Positions 1 through 13,100 of a DNA stretch of 64,000 bases are shown here, piece by piece. Both the position numbers and the translations under genes were made by a program. The notes below the pieces were generated by a model. The model was given only the letters and a program-made list of their open reading frames with translations, did no database searches and was not told where the DNA came from. The DNA comes from Agarophyton chilense (Eukaryota; Rhodophyta; Florideophyceae; Gracilariales; Gracilariaceae), in NCBI GenBank assembly GCA_030374765.1, contig JARGXX010000095.1, forward strand, positions 620,001-684,000, given 5' to 3'. Numbering within the stretch: position 1 is the stretch's first letter; every line of letters starts with the position of its first letter.

Positions 1-329
1 CAGTATTCCTGCCCTTCATTAGTCTTTTAAACATGAGCGAGATTCTCTTACCCTATTGAACCTGTGAACTCTTATCTGTACTATAGTAGAGATTAAAGGG
101 AGATATTTAGGGCAGTACACCTATCCGTTTGCGTTTCAGTCAACGTTCTGAAGTGCACAATAAACAGCGAACATGCAGCCCATCACATGAGTACATTGTT
201 CGAGCGGCACTGTACTGACCATTTGCTGCTCATGGGTACTATAAGATTCTAATAGATGCTGAATCCGGCAACAGTATAGTACGCGCTCGTAAAGCTCGCG
301 GTCAAATCCGGAAAATTCCAGCCGGCACA

Positions 330-760
330 AAGTGAGCTTCCTAATTCTCTCCCTTCACAATGTCTCAGCGAAAACCAAGAATGTGGTTTAAATGCAGCGC
401 CGATTAAATTGTGATAGGTGGCCATAGTGTATTGCACACTTCTCGTCATGGCACGATTCAATATAATTACATTTTATCGAGTATGGCTAATTGCACAACA
501 ACTTCTTTCTCCACCCAAAGTACATATTTTTGCGCATATTTCTCGCAGGCCAATTTGCCAAGCTAATCTTTTCTGCGTTACATCTGCGTTTTGCGACCAC
601 CCTCCTTGTTTTTTCATGAGCACCACGCATGCACAAAACCGCTACAGTTGCAATTTCAATGCTTCCATCTATAAAAATGATACCGTGACGCGAAACTTGA
701 CGTATCATCTCTCGTCGGAGAGAGTAAACCACTTCCGCGTTGGCGAATCCTTCGATAGCT
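330..760. repeat. Diverged interspersed repeat, copy 1
   Basis: This stretch aligns in the same orientation with 40238-40620. Shared blocks include GCACAA followed by a pyrimidine-rich run, AAGAATG with GGTTT, ATGCAGCGCCG, TATTGCACACTT with TCG, GGCACGAT with CAATA, and a final block around GCTTCC. Spacing between blocks is kept with small indels, and identity looks to be about 70 percent by eye. It has no convincing coding capacity; the 123-codon plus frame here is not conserved in the other copy. It may be an old piece of a DNA transposon or a non-autonomous element. Confidence 0.55.
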
Positions 761-2105
761 CGTATTTAGTAGCCCGCTCAAACATCTAATGGAAGATAAG
801 CTTCTTGATGCCAGCTAGAGAGTAATGCGGCGATAATTACACGCAAAATCTATCTTGACCAATATCTGAACAAGATTTTTTTCAATCTTTTTTGTTCTAA
901 ACTACAGAGCGGCGTGCCAAAGATTTAAGTAATTACCTTCGAAAGCAGTATTAAACTTGTGCGCTTTAGCAAAAGCAAAGCAATTATTTTGCTTTAGGAA
1001 AGACTAGCGTATTTCATCCGCCAGTTTCGTGGGAATCAGTTCGAAGAATTGACGTTACTCCGATTGGTCTCTATAGAGGCCTTATATGACGAACAGAATC
1101 ACGATATGAAAATTAACGATAATAATTGCATGATTAAAAAAATTTAGTTGTTGTGAGTGGGTCGTTGTAAGATATTTGACCAATTGTTTGCTCTAGAACA
1201 TGACACTAACATAGTTTGTTCAATAGATTTGCATACGTTCTGCAATAAGTATAATCAAAAAGTCGAAGCTGGTGCGTACAGAAATAAGGTGATGTATGCC
1301 GGCCAGAAAACAAGAGGAACGTTTCATTGGGTAGGCAAGGACCGGAATGTATTCAAGCTACTTGCAGCTCCAAGCCAGGTCAAAGACTCACTGGGTTTCA
1401 ACACGCAGTGCGCACGTCGTCGTCGTGCGTCCTAAGTTTCCATCTCTACCATACTTCTGTGAAATTTCGCTACGAGACGTTCCTGTGCCTTGAAAGTTCG
1501 ATAAGTAAGATATTTGCTCTCACCATTGGGTCCAAGAATGCTGCCGAATTTTGCGTGTATCTCGTAAATCTCGTTGAGAAGTATGCAAATGATAAAGAGA
1601 TATACTTCAAAGACGTTGCAGGTCTTGGATTTGGTGAAGTGAAGGAGGTTGAGAATTGGAAGTGGAAGACGCAAAGAGAGATCCGAGGCAATTTTAGGGA
1701 CCCCATGGATATGAAGCGGTTTGTGAGAGTAAACCCGTGTTGTTAGCGTCGATTATCTTGGAGATGGGACTGGGCAATTAGAAGAACAACGCGATTGTGA
1801 TAACTTCTTGGATGGCGGAAAAATCTTTCTTGACAGTCTTAAGGCGAATGACGGATAGTTTGACGCAATGTGAATAGATATGGAGCGCAACATGAGAACT
1901 GATCCAGTAGAGAAGCATCACATGAATCTCGCGCAGGTTGCCCTCGAGTTCTGTATTGGATCAGACCGTTTTTAATTTACAGTACGGACTGTTGCGTAGC
2001 GCGATTCCATCTAGAAAGGAAGAATTGGAAGAGTGCTCGTAGCAGGAGAAAACGTCGTCACCAAAACGGTTCCTCAAACAGTGTGAAAGCTTCTCATATT
2101 AGAGC
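761..2105. other. Unassigned, AT-rich
   Basis: No gene is recognised. The longest plus-strand frame (about 139 codons ending near 1746) shows no family motif, and short frames overlap it on the other strand. The stretch may be decayed element sequence belonging to the Ty1/copia fossil that follows, but nothing in it can be matched. Confidence 0.5.
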
Positions 2106-2850
2106 CTAATCGTTGGGATTTAATGCCCCAAGATGGTACTCCATAGTAGATATGACACCTTTTTGAGTATTTCTTGAAGTAATGCTTGGTAAAATTGAGT
2201 ACATGAATGATGATTGCCCTCTGTCAACGCATCGGCTAAGTTCATACTTTCCGCTACCCAAGGCATGGAGGATATGTCTCCTGTTTCGAAGGAGTCGTGG
2301 AGGCGCAATATGGTGGGGTGCAATCGATGCAGCACGTAACGACAAAACTCGGACAAGATCATACAATGTGTAATCACACGAGGGCCATGGTTTTCTTTGG
2401 AATTGTAGGAGGGCTCAGATACCGCGTTTCGAGTTAGGAAACATTCAAAAGATATAGAAGGATTGAACTTGGTCGTACATCAGATGCAAAGAGAAATAGA
2501 TTTACTTCTTGTAAAAAAAATTTACAATGATAAGGTTTGCTGTTGTTTTTTTGCACCTATTCCGATGAGCTTTGGATGATAGAAAGGCCTCTGCGGATAG
2601 TATGGCGTTGTATATATCAGGGCGAGGTTGTCAAAGGACGTCTTTGTTGTCTGTGAACGCGAAGCAGTTGACATGGAATCTTCGTTTGCATAAAGTGCCG
2701 AAATACGCCTTGTACCCGCCACTTTCAGTTGTAGAAAGGACATTGGCCAAAAAAGAACGAACGCTTTTCTTGCCCTCGGTCTGAAACAACATTTGAATGT
2801 CTTCCGCCGCAGTACTGAGTACTTTACGACGACGATCATCGCAGTTCGTC
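2106..2850 (-). mobile_element. Ty1/copia fossil, RNase H end of pol
   Basis: The minus strand, read from 2850 down to 2106, gives pieces resembling the C-terminal RNase H part of a Ty1/copia polyprotein. There is a TDNKD segment near 2650, followed by the hallmark W-V-x-x-x-x-N-L-A-D-A-L-T segment near 2250. The latter corresponds to the LADxLTK motif that ends copia pol. The fossil is old and broken many times. No LTRs or upstream gag/integrase were recognised. It does not obviously match the copia fossil at 57186-58170, whose equivalent motif reads VADPLT. Confidence 0.5.
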
Positions 2851-3778
2851 GAAAAAACCGTGAAAAGCGACGCTCGTTTTATTGATAATTGAGGTGTCCT
2901 GCTACAAGCTGTTGGATTATTCGCTGCTTCATGACACCAATATCACTGATGGTATTTCCAGATTCATTACCCCTCTTTTTGTCTAATTTCTCACGCACTT
3001 TAGATATGAAAAGTTCAAAAACTTATTAAATAAGCCCAGTTCTTGCCGGTTTGAGTACATACGCCTGATAAGTTCATATTTGACTAAATAACACCCACTA
3101 CGTTTCCTCCATCTTGCACAGTACGGTACTGTTTCATACAAGGGTTTCTTCTTAATGGCTCCTAGAGCCATAACCAGAAATTCTTCTCCACATCCTATGT
3201 CCCAGTACAGTTTCTCTTCTGTTTCAAATTCACCATCAGCTTCATTTTGAGAGAAGTTATTGTTTTGTTCTCCTTGGAAGATTTCAGTTTGACAGAGGGA
3301 CCTTTCCATTATTGTAGAGATACCTTTTATATACGTATCAAAACGAGGAGTGAGGCCTCATTATTTGGCGGATGCTCAGAGTTTTGGGTACGGTATTGTT
3401 TGCCAAAGCAGCGAATGGAAGAACACGCAATTTGATAGGCAAGGTATCCGGCAATCCTGTTGAATGAGGTTTCAAGTCGTTCATACCGAAGAAATAGAGC
3501 CTCAAACTATCTTATTTCATTGGCTTCACGCATCGCAAAATCATGTGGCAGCCAGCGAAGACCGTAGAGCATAACGATACTATAATTGTTACAAGCAAAG
3601 TAAACACTTGGCAGACTGACAACCAAATAATCTCTTCGTCAACGAATCATATACATAGCTTATCTCTGTTATGATAACGTTAAGCTTTGAAGATCAGAAG
3701 GGTTCACCTCAACGTGTAAACTTCGTCGTATGTTCTATTTAAAACTTTCAAACATTTGAACAAATCCAATCCCTTTTA
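2851..3778. other. Unassigned
   Basis: No gene is recognised. A 108-codon minus frame at 2983-3309 is acidic in its first half and basic in its second and matches no family I know. It could be chance. The left flank of the foldback element begins near the end of this stretch. Confidence 0.5.
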
Positions 3779-4044
3779 ACATCGAATATGGCCCACATAT
3801 GGCCGAAAAAAGAACGAAATGTAGGCGTTAAGGGTGGTTGTCTCTGAGAACACTTAACTAGTGATGATGAGCATATATTATTGAGGGAGACGGCCATATT
3901 TCAGCTTTATTTTGGCGGTCTTCAGACTGTTTCCGAAAAACCATACTTTTTCACCTTTACTAATTACACGTTCTCACAAATTTTCGACCAAAACGCCCCC
4001 ATTTCGTCGACATTTCGGCCATATTTGGACCATTTTCGATGTTC
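3779..4044. repeat. Foldback / MITE-like element
   Basis: Two arms of about 90 bp are inverted copies of each other. The left arm is 3779-3868 and the right arm is 3953-4044 read on the minus strand. Both read ACATCGAA-ATGG, ATATGGCCGAAA, GAAATG-GGCGTT, GAGAAC, then TTAACTAGT or TAATTAGT. Identity is about 75 percent by eye, and about 85 bp lie between them. There is no coding capacity. Weak similarity (TTCGTCGT) continues outward to about 3721 and 4070, so the true ends may lie there. It could be a MITE of a DNA transposon or the foldback remains of an inverted duplication. Confidence 0.7.
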
Positions 4045-5540
4045 ATAGAACAATTTCGAACGACGAACACAAAATCCACTCCTAAATGCAGCCTGGTCTG
4101 CATTTATAACCAAAAAACTATTTATAGAAGCGCTTTGATTCCGTTCTGAAAGTTTTCCAACATCTCTACTATCCCTCCATTCGCTTAGAAAAACTTACAT
4201 CGCCCGGAATACATTGAATGGCATGAGTACAAGGGATATATACAAATAATCTTTCCATTGCCACGGAGCTCGCGAAAAAATTGCGCATCTATGGATCCAG
4301 ATATTGCTTCTATTGTAGAGCATCTCTAAAAAACCGGGCCTCTCCAAAGACTTAAGTTTTGTCGACTGTACCCCGAACCCTTTTAGATGAACTCTGGCTT
4401 CTTTATCTGCAGAAATCGTTACGCCGAATAATAATCCGTCTGGAAAGAGGCCGAAATGTCGCAGCGGGTGCATTTTACTTTCTTTTGAAGAATGTGAAGG
4501 ATTTGAGGCGGTTCTGTAATGGTGGTATCTCATTATTTGCAGCAAAACGAGGGACGAACTACAATCTCCGCTCGTCCTGTTTCTGCATACCGAGAGCTTT
4601 TCTGGCTTAATTATCGCGCGGTGACTTTGTCGTAACCAGAAACTGTAAAATGATATTTGGCAGGAAGAAAACTGTTGGTCTAGTTTCATAAGCGTTGTTT
4701 CCAACGACTTTAGCATTCAACCGCTTGGGAGTTGTTTTGGATTTTGTTCCTCCTAACGGAGCATTATTTCACGGCGGACCAGTCGTGTGCACAGGGTAAA
4801 CACGTGTACGAACAAGAGTACCATTTAGTGTACATATTTATCCGCATTATTTCTATCAACGTAGGCATTTTAGTATAGTATCCTACACTTTATAACGGCG
4901 CGGTGTTCTCGCCTCACCGCTCAGTGAATCTTCCCCACCCGTGATTTTTGGCTTTAAGTCTTTTCCGCTTTTGCATGCTGCTACTCTCGTCGGAGACGAG
5001 ACCGCGTTACCAACGGTAGACATACCCACCCCGCGTCTTCAAGAGGACTATTTCGCCTGCAGCGTCGATTACTTTTTACTTATCGTGTTCTCGCCCCTAC
5101 ATACGGTTGTTTCTATGTCTTATTCTTGACTGCCGTGCCTCACACTCTATTCGTCCATCTGGATGACTTCTCTTTTGTTTCCTCATTCTTGTGATACCCT
5201 TTGTCTTTGTTGGTTCGTGTCTGTTCCCGATGTGACTGACTGTAGACTGCGATTCAACATCTCGTGGCTACCTACTCCCTTGAACCAATACCAGTGGACT
5301 CAGCCTTACCCATCGACTCTCTCCGCTTGTCGTGGCGCTTTGGCTTAAACGCCCACCCCGACTTCGTCATGAATTCCAGAAGAGGCTCTGTTGCTGGGCT
5401 ACTCTCCTAGGATTGGAAGATCCCGAACATCTTCTTGTCGTTTTGTCCTCTGCTTTTTCCCCAAAAAGTGGTCCTTGGACTTAGAAGGCATTAAGTTCAT
5501 CTTTCGTGTTTTGATTTCCGCATTTGTGTGTCAAATAGCT
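4045..5540. other. Unassigned, then pyrimidine-rich stretch
   Basis: A 173-codon minus frame at 4195-4716 has no recognisable motif and is probably chance. From about 4880 the plus strand becomes pyrimidine-rich (repeated TCGCCCC, TTCTTG and TCTC runs). This resembles the leader upstream of gag in the younger family-A copy (7480-7980), so it may be the leader or LTR region of the old family-A copy. No direct repeat proves this. Confidence 0.4.
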
Positions 5541-6415
5541 CTTGATATTTGTTTCTCAATTTTTTGGTTTGATACCACGTTGTCAAAGTATTCAATTCAC
5601 CCACACACCAGTAGAATGGTTGCAACATGTCATGGCAACCGTCGGATGCCTACCGCACCCAAACGTGCAGCAGTTCCGTCCCCTATGTGATCCCTGCCGT
5701 ATATGCTCATTCTGCGAAGAAAGTACCTCGCTGGCCTCACACCTAAGGCTTAATTCAACCCCAAGTAAGGCACAGGGCTCTTCGAAAAGCCGAAATAAAC
5801 CGCCGTTGGCGGTGACTGAAAAACGCATCACCGGGGACGAGCCGGACCCCGCCGGAAACCCCAAGTCATCGAAAATTCAGTAACCTATACGGATGGAGAC
5901 ATCTATACTGATGCTGATGCGGGTTTGCGAAAGCAGTTCACTGAGAACCGCGAAGCTCATAATGCCGTTGTCGAGAAATTTGAAGTCGTGCCTGTGAGGT
6001 TCGATACCTCTCCTGGGATATATTTGGTCGAAGACCTCCGTCTTTTACGGGCAGATGTCAATACACTTTTGGAACGTTTTGGTGGTTCTGCCGTTTACGT
6101 GAGAAATGTTGAAACCCGAGGAGATCGTGTTGATGGATGATGGCGTCACAGAAGAGCCGATAGCTATATAGCAAGACACGAGTCACAAGAAAAAGAATGA
6201 CAACTCCCTAAGGCGTATGAAACAAAATAATTATGATTCCGATTGCTCGGACACCTTCCGGTCTTCAAGAAACTCTCACCATTTGAATGGATCTACATCA
6301 TCAGAGTTCACATCTTCTGATGGTCGTCGAAGGTACTTATCTCGTTTTAAACGGTCATCTGCCCTCCTAGGTGTAGTTCGTACCCATACAAAGGGTAGAT
6401 ACTCAAAAGACTGAG
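5541..6415 (+). mobile_element. Old Ty3/gypsy family A copy, part 1 (gag N-terminal half)
   Basis: The plus strand from about 5880 to 6411 encodes the counterpart of the younger copy's gag at 8418-8880. The segment VEDLRLLRADVNTLLERFG corresponds to VADDLRTLRRDVNSLLESFG. A Ser/Asp-rich stretch followed by a basic RT-x-x-KGR segment corresponds to SDSEDERR...RTRKKGRK. The copy is old, with several breaks and strong divergence. Matching resumes with the C-terminal part of gag at 14555, so the younger copy sits inside it. Confidence 0.7.
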
Positions 6416-8096
6416 TGAAAACCATAAAATTGGGGTTATTCAAAACTGCGCGAGCCGAAGGTAATGCCCTATGAGTTCGAGTCCTTGGTCAAAAGGCCCC
6501 TTTTCCAAAATGTTCATGATATAAAGAAATTCGCCATTTTTATTGTAGTTTTCTGCTTGGTGGGCCGAACCGATAGTATAATTAATCCCAAAGTCGCGGA
6601 TGGTACTCATAAATGAGGAGTATGTTCATCAAAATGTTATGACGAGGCGACCGGCATGAGGTGCCTGCAGGCTGGATTTATTAGTGAAACACGTGTTGGA
6701 ACGGGTTGAGTGGCATCTCATGGCGAGCGCATTTGCGACCCTTGCTAGAAGAATGCCACATTGACAACGTCACATTTAGTGATGATCCACGTGTCCGGTT
6801 TTGCTACTCTTTATAACTGGAAGTCCACTAGTGACCATACCCTTACATTGGTTTGGTCAAGTGGCTGACCATTGTGTACTATGTAGGTACTACTTTGGCG
6901 CACACCCAGGTACAAAGAATATAAGGAACCAGAAATGATCTTCGATTCGAAACCAAATGTAGAGCAACGCCCAGTTAGGGGATACTTGAAGATACAACTC
7001 AGAGAATGAGGATTGAACCCTCCGAGGGTTATGATTATGATCCCCTCTATGGTGTGCTGAGGTGGCACTGTTTTCTGGTTATATTTCGCCTATGAGGGAA
7101 AATTCGGATGGCCCATGGTTGGATTGGCCCCTGATACACGTGGCTTAATTTTGGCACCGAATTTCGGATATTTGTTAGAACGTTGGATTTTTGGGCCCTG
7201 GCAGTGGGATCTCCACGTGTATGGCCCTGAGCAGGTGTGCACTACTGTAGAGTTTAGTTAGTGGGCCCTACTTAGGGAGGCGAGATCTGACAATCCGAGC
7301 TCAGCGTAAATGACAACCAAGGTTGGTCTTCGATACCTTTAGAGGTTCTTCGTCGCCATCGTTTCGGCCTTACAACCCGGAACGGGCTCTGGTTAGCAAC
7401 GCCTGCGTAGGGACACGACTCCACTTGGAGAGTGCCCACGTTTGGGTTCCGTGCAACCACCCCCTTGGGACCGCTCAGACGACCTGCGTGCACGATACCC
7501 CGTGGGTGTTCTGCTTACTTGTTGCGTGCTTTTTGTGTTTCCTTTCGAGGACAGGTTTTCGCCCCTGTATTGGGTTTCTTTTGTTGTTTCGCCCCTGTTT
7601 TGGTTCTCGGGTCCGGTGCCTGTTAGTGCCCGACCCTCGCCCCGTTTTTCCTCTTCGCCGGATTTTCCCCCATTCTTTGGGATACCCATACCCATTCCCG
7701 ATCCACGGTTTCTACCCCTCACCTCCGTCGGTACTGCCGGAATCCCCCGTGGGAGTTACACCCCACACTACGGGTGGAACGGAGGGCCCTGTCTCTGAGT
7801 CTGCCTCCCCCAGGGAGCAAGGCTTCGAACACCTTGAGAGCACTCCCCGTCGCCGGGTTTTGCTCCACAAGTGGTCTCCCGACTTAGAATCCGTTCTCGG
7901 ACTTTTGGGTTGGTCATCCACGTGTTGGAATATCTCTTGGAAGAGGAAGCACCGTCGTGAAGATTTGTTGTAGTGGTCCCCTTTGGAAAGGGTGGAATTG
8001 GTTTTTATTTTTGTTTTAAGTTACGTCATCCGTTCTCCGGGAATCTCGTGATCGAATTTCATCGCTACCCCGAATCGTCGGTGTCGTGTCTGCAGC
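6416..8096 (+). other. Leader / possible LTR region of the young family A copy
   Basis: The stretch lies between the old gag piece and the gag of the young copy. It contains no recognised gene. The Pro/Arg-rich frames at 7323-7973 overlap one another in several frames and look like composition effects. An LTR would be expected here, but no matching direct repeat was found near 14540, so its ends cannot be placed. TGTTAGAA near 7174 would be a plausible LTR start, without further support. Confidence 0.4.
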
Positions 8097-10126
8097 ATGA
8101 CCCCGCCTACCCGTGGTTCCAGGACTGGATCGAACCGTCAAGCGGATTCAGTGCCCCCGGCCCCGCCTAGGTCGAGGAGCTCTATTCCGGAAGGTCGGAA
8201 CGATTCCGGTATCGATCCGGACACTCGGAGAGCACCCTCAGTGGTTTCAGGTCCTCGAGAGGTCGTGGCTGTGGGCCCAGCTCCAGTGGTGGAGACCCCC
8301 TCAGCAGCACCCCGAAGTCGGGCCGACCCTGAATTACAGCGCCTGGAGACTCGAATCTATATCGCCAACGCGGCTCACATCGAGCTCCTTTAGGGGGTTA
8401 CTACCCTCCGCCTCAAGGTGGAGGACGCCCAGGTGCGGGGAGTCGCCGATGACCTTCGTACCCTGAGGAGGGATGTGAACTCCCTTTTGGAAAGCTTTGG
8501 TACCCCTGGGGTCTTTATCCAGGAGTACCGGAGCCTCGTGGAGGAACACCGCGTGCAAGCGGAACGCTTCCGAGCTCGGCTGGACACCCTCGAGGCCATT
8601 ATCCGTATGGACGGAGACACAGAAGCCTCGAAGGATAAACCCGAAGTTTCGGAAGACAAAGAACACCGCTCCGCTAAACGGGACCACCGCAAGTCCAAGA
8701 AGAGGGTTCACCTCCAAGAGGATTTATCGGATTCCGATCCCAATCGCTCGTCATCGAGTTCGTCCTCCGAATCTTCGGATAGTGAAGATGAACGCCGGTC
8801 ATCCCGGGCGACTCGGTCGAAGGCTACTTACACCTCTCAAGGGGCAATCCGTACCCGGAAGAAGGGTAGGAAACACCTTGGATTAAGGGAGCTGAAGCCG
8901 ACGAATCCTCTCTATCGGAAGCTGCTATCGTACCGCTATTACCGGTTGGATAACCCTTCGGGAGATCGAACATCCCGCGGAACGGGTAAGGTCAAGGACT
9001 ACATCAAAAGGCTGAGCATCACCCTACAGAAGAGGGAGTTCACAGGAACAGACCCAATTCTGGTGCTCGATTTCCTTGCGAGGTTCGTCCAGGAGGCTAA
9101 CATCCTCGGTATGAGTGAAGCGCAAGCGTATCTTGCATTACCCTATTTCTTAAAGGGGATGGCTGAAGACCAGTTCAACTCCGTCCGTGGATCATCCCGA
9201 GCCTCGGAAGGGGGAGTCACGTGCTGGCCCGAAGCGGTGCAGTACCTCTTGAGGTCATACGCTACTGGAAATGCGATTCAGGAAGCAATCCTTGCATTAA
9301 GGGATACGCGGCAGAAGCCGATGGAAACCGAAACGGTGTATTCAACTCGCTTGAATAAAGCGTTTCACCGATGCGGGAATGTATTCCCCGCCTACGAGAG
9401 ATGCTCCATGTTTGTGGATGGTTTGGACCCCTCGATAAGGGCATTGGTTGCCCGACATCGGGAAGAGAAGCGCAAGCTGACCTACTTGGAATTGGTTCAG
9501 TACGCCCAGGCTGAGGGGGATACTCTCCGTGCCCGGCAGAACCGAAAGAGTCGGCCGACACGTGCACTCCTCGCCGATGGAGGTAACTCGTCTTTGTCAC
9601 TCGCAGGAGGCTCTGCGCCTGTGGGGGTCAATGATAACATTCACTTCATGGGAAGTAACCCCGAATCTATGGGTACATCTGAGTTGCCGTCGACATCCGC
9701 TCCGACTTCGGATGAAGACCCTGCGCTCTATACCCAAGGACGGAGAGTGCCAGCCGCATCGCTACCTTTTGCGAATACCGCTGCTCGGTTCTCTCGCCCG
9801 GATGGAGGGATACAGCACCACGTCGCGTGGATTCACGTCCACAACCGAACCCGGCAGAGCTGATTTGCTATTTGTGTTACCTCCATGGTCACAAAGCACC
9901 AGACTGCACATTTCCCCTGCGGGAGGGTTCACGAATTATCGCTCAGTACGAGGCTCTGACCCCTGAGGAGAAAGCTCGAATCCCGAGTAGGTCCTATGAG
10001 GAACAAAGGATACTCCGAGCTCACCTTGCTGACAGGGATACAGAACTTGTACCCGCGAACGGGGAACAACCGGTCCCCTTCGAGGCAGCTGCACCGAATT
10101 CGGTGGGGTCCGCTTCGAAAAACTAA
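8097..10126 (+). pseudogene. gag of family A
   Basis: The N-terminal third is Pro/Ser/Arg-rich. It is followed by a helical, coiled-coil-like stretch (residues of the main frame near 8418-8640), then a Ser/Asp/Glu-rich linker and a basic patch (RTRKKGRK). A capsid-like helical domain covers about 8990-9500. A CX2CX4HX4C zinc knuckle (C-Y-L-C...H-K-A-P-D-C) lies near 9868-9910. Gag would form the particle and bind element RNA. The domain order is normal for Ty3/gypsy gag, and the copy carries a small number of breaks. Confidence 0.75.
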
Positions 10127-10128
10127 AC

Positions 10129-13100
10129 TTGGGAGTCTCCCCTGCGGGAGGGGCGTCTTCTAAGCCGGAGTTGAAGACGCCTGAGGCGCTCCAGCTTCGC
10201 TCCCCAGCTGTGACTATCCTTTCAAGGAAAACGGCTGACACCGACGTTAACTCGGGATACTTTAGTGTCCTCCGTCGCCCGTGGATACGGTCCCGTAATC
10301 TCCGTATTCCGGATCGAGTTATGGTAATGGCCAAGCGGAATTATAAGGTATTCGCCGACTTCGGCCTGTCCAACCAGTTTATGGTTCGTCAAATATCTGT
10401 CCTGGATACAGGAGCCGCTCCTAGCTTAATTCATGTTGAATTGTTACCCCCGCTGCTCCGGGTTCAAGTTCGTACCGGTCCACGTTTGGATATCGCCGAT
10501 GCGAACAACCACCCGCTACGGACACTGGGTACAATTTCCCTCATGGTGAGGTTAGGCTCCTATCTCGTTCAACTGGAGTTTATTGTATGCAAGTCACTTG
10601 CAGCACCAGTCATACTGGGTTGTGACTTTTGCGACCGCTTCGTGGAAGCCATCCATCCTCGGAATAGAACTGTGGAACTCGAAGACGGGTCTACGATCCC
10701 AATCGTTCGTAAACCCTTACAGGGAGCAGCGCGAACACGCGTTCCTCTCCCCGTCGCGCAGGAATCTGTGACGAAGGACCCGGTGTCTACACGGGTAAAG
10801 GTTGCGAAGTCAGTGGCTATCCCGCCAGAAACCCAGGTTTGGGTCACAGTTGTTACCAAGCAAATTTGTGTGCATGTGGTACAACCGAACCCGTCTCTGT
10901 ATACGCGGCGTCAACTTGCCCTTGCGAATGGGGTTGTCTCCGTGGAACCGGATAAACCTTTCAAGGTTTTGGTAGCCACCTTTGGAAAGACAACGCAGCA
11001 TTTGGTCAAACACCAGATCCTGGGTTCTGTTCTTCCACACCCGCTTGCGGTCGTACCTACAAAGATCTCTATCGCAGAGGTCCTTGGTGTGGCGGACCCT
11101 AAGGAGGGGGAGGACACTGCCGAAATCGCGGAAGACGGTGAGCATACGACTGCAGCTCCCCACGCTGAACACTTTAAACCTCAGGAGGGGACGGCCCCTA
11201 TCACAGGAGCAGACCAGACGGATCCTGTTCAGGAATTGGAAAAATGGGATCTCAACCATGTACCCGCATCTCATCGGGAGAAGCTGAGGCACGTGCTTCG
11301 TGAATTTACCCCCATGTGGGATGGTTCCCTTGGAACTATTGGGATTACAGAACACCGCATCGACTTGTTACCGAACACTCGGCCTATTGCCCAACACCCT
11401 TACAGGGCTGGACCGAAAGCTCGGGATGAGGAGAAATCCCAGGTGGAGAAGATGCTTAAAGCGGGCGTAATTGAACCTGCCCAGTCCGCTTGGGCCTCAC
11501 CAGTGGTGTTAGTTCCGAAACCGGATGGATCGTGGCGTTTCTGCATCGATTACAGACGCCTGAACGAGGTAACCATTAAGGATGTGTACCCGATCCCTCG
11601 GATGGACGAATACATCGACTCCCTTGGGAGCGCTACTGTTTTCTCTACCCTTGACGCCAATTCGGGTTACTGGCAAGTCCCTATTAGGGAGGAAGATCGA
11701 GACAAAACGGCTTTCGTGTGTCATCAAGGACTTTTCCGATTCCGGAGGATGCCTTTTGGGTTGACAAATGCCCCCGCAACGTTTCAACGGGCGATAGACA
11801 TTCTGTTGGCTCCCTTCAAGTGGAGGACGTGTCTAGTGTATTTAGACGACATTATTGTCTTCTCCAACAACCTGGATGACCACCTCGAACACGTCAGGGA
11901 CGTAATGAAGATACTCCGCGACGCGGGAATCACCTTGAAACTCAAGAAGTGCGAGTTTTCCACCGATTCGGTTAAATATCTGGGTCATATCATCCGTCCC
12001 GGACAGCTTTCAATCGATGAAGTACGAGTGAAATCCTTGAAGGAAGCAAAACACCAGAAAACTCAAACGGAGTTGCGATCCTTCTTAGGTCTGTGTAACG
12101 TGTATCGCCGATTCGTCCCGAACTTTGCGGATATTGCCACCCCCCTCAACAGGCTCCTGACGAAGGGACAACCAGTTGAACTGGAACCTTTTGGCGACGC
12201 GGGAGCGTCTGCCTTCACGGCACTGGTGAATGCCGTAACATCACCGCCAATTCTGGCTCTACCCAATCCTGGGCTCCCTTACGAAGTGGACACCGATGCT
12301 AGTGCAAACCAAGTAGGGTGTGCACTGTTCCAATCCTCTGAGGATGGTGAGCGTCACCCTATTGGGTACTGGTCACGCTCCCTGAATGTCCATGAAAGGA
12401 ACTACTCGGTCTCCGAGAAAGAATGTTTAGCCTTTGTGTGAGCCTTAGCTACACTTCGCCCCTATCTGATAAGTACTCGTTTCAAAGTCCATACGGACCA
12501 CGCATGCTTGCGTTGGCTCCTGGAGATCTCCGAACCCTCGGGCCGCCTTATGCGCTGGCGTCTCCGACTGTCGGAATTCGAATTTGAGATCCTGTACAAG
12601 AAAGGGAAGCTGAACACTCAGGCTGATGCACTATCCCGCTTGGGAACAACAGCGGAAACGGAACCCTACGAGGACGATGACATCCCATGCTTTATGGTAT
12701 CGGACCTCGAGGGAGGAGCTCAACCGCTGACGGATGATGTTTGTGACGATATACTCGTCAACGAGAGTCTGGATTCGCCGAGCGGCTCTTTTATACCTAT
12801 CTCTCCAGAGGATATGATACGCGAGCAACAGCTCGACCCATTCTGTACACGGATTCGGGCTCGCCTCAACGGAGGATTTCAGATACCTTTCGAGGACGAC
12901 GATCAGGGTTACCTAATCAGGACCGTTGGATCTCGCCCGAGGATAGTGGTGCCGCACACCCTACAACAGAGGGTATTACACCTCACTCACTATGTGAAGG
13001 TTGGCGCCCACCCCGGGGGAAGAAAACTGTACCTCACGTTGAGAAGGGACTTTTACTGGCCGGCAATGGCATTCGATTGTTACGCCGTCAGACGGGCCTG

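Noticed and set aside
4195-4716. 173-codon minus frame
   Set aside because: No family motif, no start or polyadenylation context, and no second copy; likely chance.
7323-7973. 216-codon plus frame upstream of family-A gag
   Set aside because: Several overlapping frames on both strands are open there, the composition is Pro/Arg/Ser-rich, and no motif is present; it looks like leader sequence.
8113-8136. tRNA-3'-half-like stretch (TGG start, GGATCGAACC on the plus strand) that could be a primer-binding site for family A
   Set aside because: It lies inside the start of gag, the acceptor arm would be two bases short, one T-stem pair fails, and no LTR end precedes it.
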